A DNA stretch of 64,000 nt, taken from Natrinema limicola JCM 13563 (GTDB lineage Archaea; Halobacteriota; Halobacteria; Halobacteriales; Natrialbaceae). The notes below the pieces were generated by a model. The model did not search any database and had not been told where the DNA came from. It was given only the letters and a program-made list of their open reading frames with translations. The position numbers and the translations under genes were made by a program. Location: assembly GCF_000337475.1 (NCBI RefSeq), contig NZ_AOIT01000034.1, positions 38,556-102,555 on the forward strand, written 5' to 3'. Shown piece after piece: positions 8,528-16,953 of the stretch (position 1 is the first letter of the stretch; every line of letters begins with the position of its first letter).

Positions 8528-9479
8528 CCGGCTGTTGGTCGATCGCCTCGAGTTGCTCGCGATATCGGTTCCGGACGGTGACAACGGTCGTCTGGGCGGT
8601 CTCGGCGACCGCTCGCTGCGGGATCGTTTCGTCACAGAGCAGCCCGGCAGCGTAGATGGCTGCGGCGGCGAAGCCGGTCGGTGACTTGCCCGAGTGTAGC
8701 CCCTGGTCGGTCGTTTGATCGATGATTTCGATGGCTTTGGTCTCGACGTCCTTGCCGACGTCCAGTTCCGAGCAGAACCGCGGAACGAACTGCCGGGGAT
8801 TCGTCGGTTCTAAGTTGATGTCCAGTTCGTCCGCGATATACCGGTAGGTACGGCCGATTTCACGCTGGTCGACGCGTGAAACGGATGTTACTTCCTCGAG
8901 GCTACGGGGAATGCCCTCTTTACGACAAGCGGTGTAGAGGGCGCTCGTCGCGACGCCCTCGATCGAGCGCCCGCGGATGAGGTCTTGCTCGAGTGCCTGT
9001 CTGTAGATGACGCTTGCTGTCTCCTTGACTGGCTTGGGGACACCTAACGCGCTTACCATCCGGTCGATCTCGGAGAGGGCGTATTTGAGGTTGCGTTCGC
9101 CTGCGTTTTTCGTTCGGATTCGTTCCTGCCAGACGCGAAGTCGATGGAGTTGGCCGTGTTTGTCGGCCGACATCGAGTGGCCGTTGGCGTCCTTGTTGCG
9201 CCAGTCGATGGTCGTCGTCAGCCCGCGGTCGTGCATCGACTGTGTCAGCGGTGCGCCGACCCGCGAGAGGTTGTCGTGTTCCTGTGCGTTGAACGCTCGC
9301 CATTCCGGGCCGTAATCGATGGGATCCTCCGTAAGGACGAGGCCACATTCCTCACAGACTCGCTCACCGCGGTCCGGATCGTGGACGATCGTCTCGGTCT
9401 CGCAATCGGGACAGCGATCAGCCTCGACCGCCTCCGACTGCGATTCGTTGCTGGCGTGATCGATAATAGACCGCGTCAT
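8520..9479 (-). CDS. tfb: Transcription initiation factor IIB (TFB paralog)
   Basis: A 319-residue archaeal TFB. The N-terminal zinc ribbon has C23-P-D-C26 and C42-E-E-C45, followed by the B-finger/linker (GPEWRAFNAQE) and two cyclin-like repeats with the signature GRSIEGVATSALYTACRKEG and its second copy SGKSPTGFAAAAIYAAG. TFB binds the BRE/TATA-TBP complex and recruits RNA polymerase. Haloarchaea carry several TFBs with differing promoter preferences. ATG 9479 has CTTACAATG 26 nt upstream (9513-9505), close to the box class used by the polysaccharide genes here, so autoregulation or co-regulation is possible but unproven. Confidence 0.95.
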   Translation of the reverse strand: MTRSIIDHASNESQSEAVEADRCPDCETETIVHDPDRGERVCEECGLVLTEDPIDYGPEWRAFNAQEHDNLSRVGAPLTQSMHDRGLTTTIDWRNKDANGHSMSADKHGQLHRLRVWQERIRTKNAGERNLKYALSEIDRMVSALGVPKPVKETASVIYRQALEQDLIRGRSIEGVATSALYTACRKEGIPRSLEEVTSVSRVDQREIGRTYRYIADELDINLEPTNPRQFVPRFCSELDVGKDVETKAIEIIDQTTDQGLHSGKSPTGFAAAAIYAAGLLCDETIPQRAVAETAQTTVVTVRNRYREQLEAIDQQPAT

Positions 9480-10198
9480 CAGTACCCGACCGAAGCCGTG
9501 CAGTCATTGTAAGGGGATACCATGGTTTCGCGGGAAACACCGATTTACTCTGCTGTCGTCAATAGACGAATAAAAGAAAGGTAGACGACCGATCCGATCA
9601 TCGGCTGTCTCGGAGACAGCGACGATAGTCGCGTCCCATCGGCCGCGTCCGGACGAAACGCCCATCGGTCGATCGATTCGCTCTGTGATCATTAATAGGT
9701 GCATGGTACATGTAACGTGAGGGCCGTTACGCCGACTCAAGACGGTAAACACGTCTTTCGTGTCCGAACTGTCACTCGAATCTATATTCGTTGAGTCGAA
9801 CGGTCAGCACTGGTGCCGTGTTGTCAGACAGTCGTCCGAATGCAGACCAGTGTGCAATCCCGTTTCGATCGAGTCAGCCGTACGCCGTGGATACACACGG
9901 ACAGTCGGCTGATACTGCCCAGCCGGTCGGGCGATCACGATCGACAGCCATGGCGATGGGAAGCCGCCGCTGTCAGCCGGTCACGAATTCCCTCCGTACC
10001 TACTTTGCAGCCGGTGCGAAACGTGGCTGTGCTTAAGAGTATCTATATTGGTGTACAACCTGGTGTGTCAATCGTGAGTTCGACTCGTCGTTTGAACGTA
10101 CAGCGGTCGCCGCTACGCCGAGACTTCGGTAACGTCGGCCGCCGGAGACCGGAGACAGCGAGCGCGAATGGGGCTGCTACAGATGGGTGGTTCTAATA
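9480..10198. other. Intergenic region without a convincing gene
   Basis: About 720 bp. It holds the TFB promoter (CTTACAATG at 9505-9513), an A-rich run near 9568-9582, and TATA-like CTATATTGG near 10040 on the plus strand about 150 bp before the DUF7344 gene. The short frames here have mixed, non-acidic composition and no family features. Confidence 0.5.
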
Positions 10199-10792
10199 AT
10201 GTCGTCCATCGATCAGTCACTGCCCGATGAAATAACGTCGGTCGCCGCAGACGAGGACGAACGACTCTCGAAGGACGTTATTTTCGAGCTCTTAAAGAAT
10301 CGGCGTCGTCGCGAAGTGCTCGCATACTTGCTCGAAGCGGACGAAACGGTCACACTCGGTGAACTTGCAGAACAGATCGCTGCGTGGGAGAACGACACCA
10401 CCGTCAACGCGCTCAACTCCGACCAGCGCAAGCGGGTCTACGTCGCCCTCTATCAGACCCATCTCCCGAAGATGGACGACGCTGGGATCGTCGAGTACGA
10501 TCAGGACCGTGGGCTCATTTCGCTTGCGGACAACGCCGACCTGCTGATGATGTATCTCGATACCGATTCCCATCGGCAGGACCGGTGGGACCGATGGTAT
10601 GCTGGGCTCAGTGTGACTGGAGCGACCCTGCTGGGCGCAGCACTCTTCGGGGTACCGCTGCTGTCGGCCATCCCGACACTCGCCATCGCGAGTGTCGTCA
10701 TCGCTGCTTTCCTTTGTCTCTCGGCTGTACACGTCGTCCAAAACCGTCATCAGGAACGGAACGTCGACGGGAAACTCTCACGTATCGATTGA
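10199..10792 (+). CDS. DUF7344-type winged-helix protein with two C-terminal membrane segments
   Basis: A 197-residue protein from ATG 10199 (GTG 10187 is also in frame). It has LSKDVIFELLKNRRRREVLAYLLE followed by AWENDT and YQTHLPKMDDAGIVEYD, a layout shared with the proteins at 58359 and 62255. This is the haloarchaeal DUF7344 winged-helix domain. The C-terminus has two hydrophobic segments (about residues 130-150 and 155-175). It could be a membrane-tethered DNA-binding regulator. It stands alone, divergent from TFB and upstream of the convergent beta-helix gene. Confidence 0.8.
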   Translation: MSSIDQSLPDEITSVAADEDERLSKDVIFELLKNRRRREVLAYLLEADETVTLGELAEQIAAWENDTTVNALNSDQRKRVYVALYQTHLPKMDDAGIVEYDQDRGLISLADNADLLMMYLDTDSHRQDRWDRWYAGLSVTGATLLGAALFGVPLLSAIPTLAIASVVIAAFLCLSAVHVVQNRHQERNVDGKLSRID

Positions 10793-11204
10793 GTGTTTGC
10801 TTCGTCCCGTGGTATCGTCTTCTCGCTCACCGTCATTTGTCAGTCATATTCTAGCAGAGCGCGATTTCATTCGTCGGCAACGAAATCGAACCACTGGACA
10901 GTGGTCGTGTCGTGCCGTCCGCCAAGAAGACTTTTTACTGCTCGGCTTCGTACATTCGAACGGCTCCCGACGACCGTCATCCAGTACCGGAACAGTCGCG
11001 TGCCAGCAGCTGTTCTCGGCGCGGGGGCCTTTTAAAACGACTCGAGTGGTGACTGTTCTCTCGCGTCGGGTGACCGCGAGTCAAACGTCGTGACGCCACA
11101 GATCCGGGTGGAATCCCGTCGCTGCGTCGACGACACCGCATTCTGTCTGGGCAAACGCCGACGAGAGACGAGTCGTCGTTTGCCAACTCACTCGACCCAC
11201 TCGT
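10793..11204. other. Intergenic region between convergent genes
   Basis: About 410 bp between the 3' ends of the DUF7344 gene and the beta-helix gene. It contains a T-rich tract near 10930 (gactttttac) and an AT core CCTTTTAAAACG near 11030-11041. No credible gene was found. Confidence 0.45.
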
Positions 11205-13013
11205 TCACTGATCGCGTGCGTTGTACTGAACGTCGACGTTCGCATCGCCACGCAGTCGGAAGTCGGCGATGTCGCCGTCGAACCAGTAGGCGTCGATCCA
11301 GTTGTAGACAGCGCCGCGAACGGTCGTCCCGTCGATCACGTCGCCGTCATCCATCGAGGCGTCCTGGTAGGTAGATTTGACGACCGTCCCGTCGATCTCG
11401 AATGAGTATGTACTCGGCCCGTCGGTATCGACGCCGTCGATTACGAGCGCGTGGGGAGGCAGTTCCTGGTCGCCGTACTCGCTTGGGTCGATCTGCTCGC
11501 CGTCAAGCGTGACAGCAGCGTCGCCGTCGGTAACGGTGATGTCCGTCAGCTCCCCTGAGAACCGGAAGGTCTGGGTTTCGTCAGTGACCGAACTCTGGAC
11601 GGTCGTGCCCGAGACTGTCGTCGCCTCCGTCGCCGGCTCGTCGGTCGAGGCGAGTTCGATCGTGCCGCCGACCGTAATCTCGTAGCTCGTCGGCGTCCCG
11701 CGACCTGCAACCTCGAGGACGTGGGGGAGCTCTTTGCCGTAGTCGGCGGGGTCGACTTCCTCGCCGTTGACAAGCACCGAGCCGGGCCCGTCGACGGTAA
11801 GTTCCTCGAGGTCGCCCGCAAAGCGGAAGGCGTCTTTCCAGTCGGCGACGCTGCCTTGCACGGTCGAGCCGTCGATGGAGTCGCCATCGTCGATCGACGC
11901 GCCCTCGTAGTTGGAGTGTTCGACCTCGCCGCTGACGGTGAACTCGTATCGGGTCACATCCGACGGACTGCCGTCGACGAGCAGCAGGTTCGGCAGGTCC
12001 GGTTCGTCGTTCGTGTCCGTGCTCCCGGAACTGCTCGAGCCTGTACGTCCGGACCCCGAGGCGGCTTCCTCGGGCGACGTTGGGACGCCGTCGGGAATCG
12101 AGAGGTTCGGATTCCGCGAGACGTCGCTACCGATCGAGACCGTCGAGCCGCTCGCGCGCTGGATCGTGCCGCGATAGCCGCCGCTCTGGAAGTCGACGCT
12201 GCCGGGGGAGCCGTTTGCCCCGGCGACGAGCGCGTAGGGGTAGGGGCCATCGGCGAAGTGCGAGTCGCGGATCGTCACGGTGCCGCCGTTCCAGACCCAG
12301 ACGGGCCGGCCGTTGGTCTCGGTGTAGCCGCCGTAGCCGCGTCCGTAGTCGGTGGTGTCGTTGTAGGCGACGCAGTTGACGATTTCGTCGTCTTCGCTGC
12401 CACACCGGAAGGTGGAGACACCGTTGTTCTTGCCGAAACAGCTCTCGAAGCGAACGCTGCCGCCAGCGGGCGTATTGGAACAGTAGAAGCCGTTGTTCGG
12501 AAATCCCTGTACGTTGCAGTGACGGAACGTGAGGTCTGCCTGACTGCCTTTGTGCATGAAGACAGCACCAGGGCCGTGTACGAAATCAGCGCCTTCCTTT
12601 GTCGCGCCGTCACCGAGATAGATGTTCTCGAAGAGGATGTCGCCCTGTCCGGCGTTGATCGAAATAATGAATGACGCACCTCGGTAGAGACCTTTGAAGC
12701 CGATGTTCCGAATCACCGAGTTCGCACCCTCGACGTAGATCAAGAAACTCTCGCCGGTAGTGAAGTCGATCAGTTTGTTCTCGAAGGTGTCGCCTTGGCC
12801 GACCCGGATCGTCTGGCCACGGGCCTCGATGACCTCGTAGTCGTCAGCCGCTGCACTCGCGGTTCCGCCGAGTGCCGCTGCTGCTGTCGTTGCACCGGCG
12901 AGTTTCATATACGATCGTCGATGCAGTAAGCCATCATTACCACTGTCGTCGATCGTCTCGCCGTCACGAGAGAAAGACGACTCGTCATCCAGTTCCGAAC
13001 GGTCGCGTGCCAT
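11205..13013 (-). CDS. Tat-exported right-handed beta-helix protein with three C-terminal repeat domains
   Basis: A 602-residue protein. A twin-arginine signal (RRSYMKLAG near residue 33, then an Ala-rich h-region) predicts folded export. Residues about 60-310 are a parallel beta-helix like the proteins at 13477 and 26436, with motifs such as IRNIGFKG, ENIYLGDGA and GFPNNGFY. After a Ser/Gly linker there are three related domains of about 85-90 residues, each carrying a (V/T)x(D/S)G-type start, a DGxxIDGxTVxGxV block and a (R/W)F-x-G-(D/E)-(L/I) block. This architecture suggests a secreted polysaccharide-binding or -modifying protein; no catalytic residues are assigned. ATG 13013 has AAAGTTTAT with its box end 25 nt upstream, as in the other two beta-helix genes. 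Confidence 0.88.
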   Translation of the reverse strand: MARDRSELDDESSFSRDGETIDDSGNDGLLHRRSYMKLAGATTAAAALGGTASAAADDYEVIEARGQTIRVGQGDTFENKLIDFTTGESFLIYVEGANSVIRNIGFKGLYRGASFIISINAGQGDILFENIYLGDGATKEGADFVHGPGAVFMHKGSQADLTFRHCNVQGFPNNGFYCSNTPAGGSVRFESCFGKNNGVSTFRCGSEDDEIVNCVAYNDTTDYGRGYGGYTETNGRPVWVWNGGTVTIRDSHFADGPYPYALVAGANGSPGSVDFQSGGYRGTIQRASGSTVSIGSDVSRNPNLSIPDGVPTSPEEAASGSGRTGSSSSGSTDTNDEPDLPNLLLVDGSPSDVTRYEFTVSGEVEHSNYEGASIDDGDSIDGSTVQGSVADWKDAFRFAGDLEELTVDGPGSVLVNGEEVDPADYGKELPHVLEVAGRGTPTSYEITVGGTIELASTDEPATEATTVSGTTVQSSVTDETQTFRFSGELTDITVTDGDAAVTLDGEQIDPSEYGDQELPPHALVIDGVDTDGPSTYSFEIDGTVVKSTYQDASMDDGDVIDGTTVRGAVYNWIDAYWFDGDIADFRLRGDANVDVQYNARDQ

Positions 13014-13035
13014 GCAATCGGGTAATTCGACACTA

Positions 13036-13050
13036 CCGCAATAAACTTTC
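13036..13050 (-). promoter_or_regulatory. AAAGTTTAT-type TATA box of the beta-helix gene
   Basis: The minus strand reads GAAAGTTTATTGCGG. The ninth base of GTTTATTGC is 25 nt from ATG 13013. Near-identical boxes at the same spacing precede the genes at 14427 and 26436. Confidence 0.65.
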
Positions 13051-13164
13051 CCAATTCCAGAGCCTAAAATTTACAGACTGTACCTATTGTCTGTAGGATT
13101 TATAGATGATTGTGTGATTGAACGGCTTGGAATTTTATTTGTGGAATATATCATCCTCACTGCT

Positions 13165-13243
13165 GGTAATACTGTATTACCGCCCAAGAAGCGCTGAAAT
13201 CCGATCAATCTCGAGTGTTGGTGCCCGGTAATACGATTTTACC
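13165..13243. repeat. Pair of 17-bp inverted repeats, possible operator
   Basis: The first copy is a perfect 7-bp inverted repeat (GGTAATA-N3-TATTACC); the second differs at two positions. They lie 150-230 bp upstream of ATG 13013. Dyads of this size suit a dimeric regulator. A terminator is less likely because the stems are AT-rich and lack a T-run. Confidence 0.45.
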
Positions 13244-13476
13244 ACCGGACGACCGGTCGAGCACACCCGAGAGCACGCGGTGGCTGAGCGACTCGAGGGA
13301 ATATCACGAGTGTCGAAGCGAAAATAGAAACTGGAGTGTGTTGTAAGATAGCACGGATCGTGGTATGGTTGGCGGTGATCCGCACTGGGGAGGGGGAGTC
13401 GCGTCAGCGGGACCTGCTATACGGAGAACGTCGCGTCAGCTGGGACCGTATTCGCGGTGTCGTCTCAGAAGAGGAT

Positions 13477-14427
13477 TTAGTTCGACGCGCCAGATGCGGC
13501 TTCTTCCGGGGAGGTCGGGACGCCGTCAGGGATCACTGCCTCGGGGCTGGTTCCGACGTTGTTGCCGAGCTTGACGTTCGAGCCGGAGTGTTCGGCGATG
13601 CCCGCCTGTTTGTCGTAGTCCGATTTTTTGACGACGACTTCGGTCGGCTTGCCGTTTGCACCGGCGACGATAGCGTTGTTCTGGCCGTTCATCTCGAGCT
13701 GGCAGTTCTCGACCTCGATCGTCCCGGGGGCCCACGCCCAGATGCCGCGGCCGACGTAGCCCTCGCTGGAGTCGACGTAGACGCTCGAGTTCGTGACCTT
13801 GCTGCCTTCAGTGGCCAGTCGGAAGTGCGAGACGTAACAGTTCGCGGCGAAACTGCTGTCGATGTGGATCGTCCCGCCACCGTTGTTACCGGGGGCCGAG
13901 CCGTAGATCGCGTTGTCCGCGAAGCCCTGAATGTTGACGTTTGTGAAGTCGATGTGGCCGGAGTGATCGGGGGCGGCCCAGAAGGCGGTCTGGCCGTGTC
14001 CGTTGGGGTTGCCGTTACCCGTGCTCGCACCATCGCCGAGGTAGACGTTCTCGACGGTACAGGTACCACCGGCGGTGTCGGAGATGCCGAAGGTGGCAGA
14101 GCCAGTCCCAGAGGTGTTCTCGCCCTTGAATCCGATGTTTCGGATCGTCCAGTCGCTGCTGTGGGCGGTGATGACGATGTCCTGCCCGGTCGTCATGTCG
14201 ATGAGCTTGTTCTCCCAGGTCTGACCGGCGTCGATGGTGATCGTCTGGCCCTGGGCTTTGATGACCTCGTAGTCGTCCTTGGCCGCAGCGGAGCCGGCCC
14301 CACCGATCGCGGTCGTCGCGGTTGCCACCGCGGCGAGCGAGCGAACGTAGTTTCGGCGGGTTAATCCGGAATTACGGCCTGTCGTCGGAGCGGATTCCGT
14401 TTCGGACGTACGGGGATTCTGCGCCAT
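13477..14427 (-). CDS. Tat-exported right-handed beta-helix protein (short form)
   Basis: A 316-residue protein from ATG 14427 (the frame extends to 14445). It has a Tat-type signal (TRRNYVRSLAAVATA near residue 24) and then the same beta-helix as the 11205-13013 product: YEVIKAQGQTITI, IRNIGFKG, ENVYLGDGA, IQGFADNAIYG. It ends in IPDGVPTSPEEAASG, exactly where the longer paralog enters its linker, so it is the helix domain alone. A pectate-lyase-like fold is likely but no catalytic residues are identifiable. GTTTATGAG lies 25 nt before the ATG. Probably secreted and linked to the polysaccharide. Confidence 0.87.
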   Translation of the reverse strand: MAQNPRTSETESAPTTGRNSGLTRRNYVRSLAAVATATTAIGGAGSAAAKDDYEVIKAQGQTITIDAGQTWENKLIDMTTGQDIVITAHSSDWTIRNIGFKGENTSGTGSATFGISDTAGGTCTVENVYLGDGASTGNGNPNGHGQTAFWAAPDHSGHIDFTNVNIQGFADNAIYGSAPGNNGGGTIHIDSSFAANCYVSHFRLATEGSKVTNSSVYVDSSEGYVGRGIWAWAPGTIEVENCQLEMNGQNNAIVAGANGKPTEVVVKKSDYDKQAGIAEHSGSNVKLGNNVGTSPEAVIPDGVPTSPEEAASGASN

Positions 14428-14450
14428 ACAATTCCGTAACACCACCTTAC

Positions 14451-14464
14451 GCTCATAAACTTTT
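14451..14464 (-). promoter_or_regulatory. AAAGTTTAT-type TATA box of the short beta-helix gene
   Basis: The minus strand reads AAAAGTTTATGAGC. The ninth base of GTTTATGAG (14452) is 25 nt from ATG 14427. Confidence 0.6.
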
Positions 14465-14840
14465 TCTTGCCATCATCTCGAGGATTTCCAGACAATATTT
14501 CTAACACTGAATAAATACACACAAACTACGAGTTTTCAAGCTCGAAATTACGAACAAATCAGCGCCCGATAGCCGCCAGGAAACGACAGCGTTCCTCGGG
14601 AAATCAGTGAATACCTCGACTAGAAGCGCTATCCCTGCCGAATTCAGCAAGCGGCTGACAGACTGTTACACAACGAAGGACGTTGTTTCACGCAGGCAGC
14701 GCCCTCTTTCACGGTCACAAACCGGTATTACTGCCTGTCGAATCGGCCCCACGCGTCAAACAACTGCTGCTCGAGCTAGCGTGTGCGCTGACTGATGGCC
14801 AACAGTGACGGTACGGTTGTCATGTCGACTGACGGCGATC
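14465..14840. other. Intergenic region, no gene seen
   Basis: About 375 bp between the beta-helix promoter and the 3' end of the polytopic membrane gene. It is locally AT-rich near 14490-14540. Short frames here have no family features. Confidence 0.4.
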
Positions 14841-16667
14841 CTATGCCGTGGCGTTGACCGCCGTCCTGTTGACCGTCGTCCCATTGACCGTGTACATTTT
14901 GAACTCATCGTTTGCGATGACCTTGTTCACGTCCGGTTCGGTGTCGAGTTCCTCGAGTGCAGCACGGTCGTAGTTGAGCCCTTCGTAGATATCGATCTCT
15001 TTGGTCCGGTCCCACTCCGTGAAGACGAGGTAGTACTTGTCGGCGGGATAGGCCCCGGTGTAATTGCCCGCCGAGAACACACTGGCGTTGGCAGTTCCAG
15101 TCGTGGCCGACGCGCCGCTGATCGTCCCGCTACCGCCGCCAGAAACCCCGTTGATTCCATGATCGTATCGGTACGGATCGTACCCCATTCCCGCGTAGGG
15201 GACGCCCTCAGCCCCGTGGCCTAATGCATCCTCGTACCCGCTCATCATCTCGTCGGTCACGTGCTGGCTAGGGTTGTAGATCAGCGGCGACGTAAACACC
15301 GTCACCAATCCAAGGACGAGACAGGCACTGAGCACCAGTGCGACGACCGCGTTCGCACCCGGTCTCGTGATCACGCTCGAGAGGCCGCCGGTAAGCTGTG
15401 CAAAGGCGATTCCGGCGAGGATCGTCAGGAGCACGTAAATAAACCCAATCTGTCGGAACGCCATCGTCGGCGTCCCGAGGAAGTAGACGAGGAACATGCC
15501 GGTCAGCGGGAACAGCGAGAGCGAGACGTAGTTGACGAAGGATCTGGGCTCGTCGTCGAGACTCGTTCGGCGGAGCCAGACGACCAGAATAAAGAGGCCG
15601 ACGATAATCGCGATGATCGCCTTATCGAGGAACATCTTCACGAACAGTTCGGTGAGACTCCCACCGATCTCGGTCAACGACGTCCCGCGCTGATTGACCG
15701 TTGAGTTCCCGCCGATATCCTGTGCGAGAAGCCCGGTGACAAGCGCGATGACGGCCTGCCTGAACCGCTCGTTGCTGAGCGCCCAGATGCCAAAGAGGGC
15801 ACCGAGTGAGATCGTGTGGGCGTAGGTCGTCGGATGCTCGAGCATCGGATGGTCGTCGAAGCGCCACCGGGCCAGATACTGGACACCGCTGACCGCGCCG
15901 ATGAGGACGACGACGTTGATCATCTGCTGGGGATGGACGACGAGGAGCGCGAACCCAGTCAGGAGGATAAGAGCGCTAAACGGCGAGACGCCGAGGGGAA
16001 GCCGTTCGACTGTCGAGCGCCGTCGGAGATAGGCAACGAGCGCGAAGACGGCGGGCGGCACGAGAAACAGCGCGTTCGAGTTGGTGTGGACGGCCATGTG
16101 TGTCGCGATATTGTTGACCGGCAACACCATCCAGGAGGCGATCGCGGCGATCCCGACTGCCAACTCGCTGCCAGCCATCCCACGGACGACCAACGGGACG
16201 AACACGACGAAGGGGACGAACAGGACGACCATGCCGATCAGGAGGCCACGCTCGATCGAGACGCCGCCGACGAAGTGAAACACCGTTGCAAACGCGTGCA
16301 ATCCCGGATAGAAGAGCTCGTGGGGTTGTGTCGCGCCGGCGACGATGTCTCGTGTCAGCCCCAGATGCGTGAGCGCATCGCCCATCCCGGCAAAGCGGTA
16401 GTTCCGGACCAACGGCAGGCTCACGATCGCTGTCACTGTCAGCGCGCCGAGGCCGATCCCGACACCCTGCTGGCGACCACGACAGACCAGCGTCGTTCCA
16501 ACGGCGATCGCAAGCGCGAGTGCAAAGCCAGCCCACGTGACCGTCGGCGTCCCCACGTAGACCGACGGCTCGTAGGCAGTCGCAGGGTTCGCTCTCGCCA
16601 CGAGGAGCCCGATCGCAACCGCGAGAAAACCGACCGCGACCGTCATCTCGATCGCCGATCGTCTCAT
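14841..16667 (-). CDS. Polytopic membrane protein, possible GT-C-type glycosyltransferase
   Basis: A 608-residue protein with about 12 hydrophobic segments and a C-terminal extracytoplasmic tail of about 130 residues. It is homologous to the protein at 23162-24982 (shared ANPATAYEPSVYVGTPTVTWAG/SPATGYELSLYTRTP start, GDALTHLG versus HQDALTHLG in an early loop, and YNPSQHV/YRQSQHV before the tail). An acidic motif in the first outer loop plus many membrane spans is typical of lipid-sugar-using GT-C enzymes; that function is inference. ATG 16667 overlaps by ATGA a 14-codon mini-ORF that sits 30 nt after an ATAACAATC box. The in-frame GTG 16673 is less likely. Confidence 0.75.
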   Translation of the reverse strand: MRRSAIEMTVAVGFLAVAIGLLVARANPATAYEPSVYVGTPTVTWAGFALALAIAVGTTLVCRGRQQGVGIGLGALTVTAIVSLPLVRNYRFAGMGDALTHLGLTRDIVAGATQPHELFYPGLHAFATVFHFVGGVSIERGLLIGMVVLFVPFVVFVPLVVRGMAGSELAVGIAAIASWMVLPVNNIATHMAVHTNSNALFLVPPAVFALVAYLRRRSTVERLPLGVSPFSALILLTGFALLVVHPQQMINVVVLIGAVSGVQYLARWRFDDHPMLEHPTTYAHTISLGALFGIWALSNERFRQAVIALVTGLLAQDIGGNSTVNQRGTSLTEIGGSLTELFVKMFLDKAIIAIIVGLFILVVWLRRTSLDDEPRSFVNYVSLSLFPLTGMFLVYFLGTPTMAFRQIGFIYVLLTILAGIAFAQLTGGLSSVITRPGANAVVALVLSACLVLGLVTVFTSPLIYNPSQHVTDEMMSGYEDALGHGAEGVPYAGMGYDPYRYDHGINGVSGGGSGTISGASATTGTANASVFSAGNYTGAYPADKYYLVFTEWDRTKEIDIYEGLNYDRAALEELDTEPDVNKVIANDEFKMYTVNGTTVNRTAVNATA

Positions 16668-16708
16668 GGGCACTCACCCGGCGCGGCCGAACCACTCTCG
16701 AGACGCAT
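16664..16708 (-). CDS. Putative leaderless mini-ORF (14 codons) coupled to the polytopic membrane gene
   Basis: The peptide would be MRLESGSAAPGECP. ATG 16708 is 30 nt from the end of ATAACAATC (16746-16738) and its TGA overlaps ATG 16667 as ATGA. The main start itself lies 71 nt from that box, too far to be leaderless. Confidence 0.45.
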   Translation of the reverse strand: MRLESGSAAPGECP

Positions 16709-16737
16709 GTATTGGCCCAGTCGTCGCCGCTGCCGTG

Positions 16738-16746
16738 GATTGTTAT
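16738..16746 (-). promoter_or_regulatory. ATAACAAAG-like box before a mini-ORF
   Basis: The minus strand reads ATAACAATC. It is 30 nt from the mini-ORF ATG at 16708. Confidence 0.45.
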
Positions 16747-16953
16747 AGGGATCATACCTGCGAACACAGCCGTTGTCGTCGCTCGCACAACGATGTGACT
16801 GACTGTCACAGCACGCGCACGCGTCGAGATATGCTGTCCCTGTCGATAGGGGACGACTGCCTACAGCGAGCTGCCTCGGCCCGCGGCCGTTCAACGGTTC
16901 TGATGGTTTTTGTAGCCGGTCGTGATCCAGTCTGGACGATCCGACCACGTCTT

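Larger units (their letters stand above)
13014..13476. other. Intergenic region with two GGTAATAC palindromes
   Basis: About 460 bp between two beta-helix genes of the same orientation. Besides the promoter at 13036-13050 it holds two copies of a 17-bp palindrome, GGTAATACTGTATTACC (13165-13181) and GGTAATACGATTTTACC (13227-13243), 62 bp apart. No gene is apparent. Confidence 0.6.

Noticed and set aside
16666..16953. N-terminal extension of the PP-loop protein
   Set aside because: The extension is Cys/Arg/His-rich and crosses the promoter of the divergent membrane gene; homology-like sequence begins near ATG 16954.
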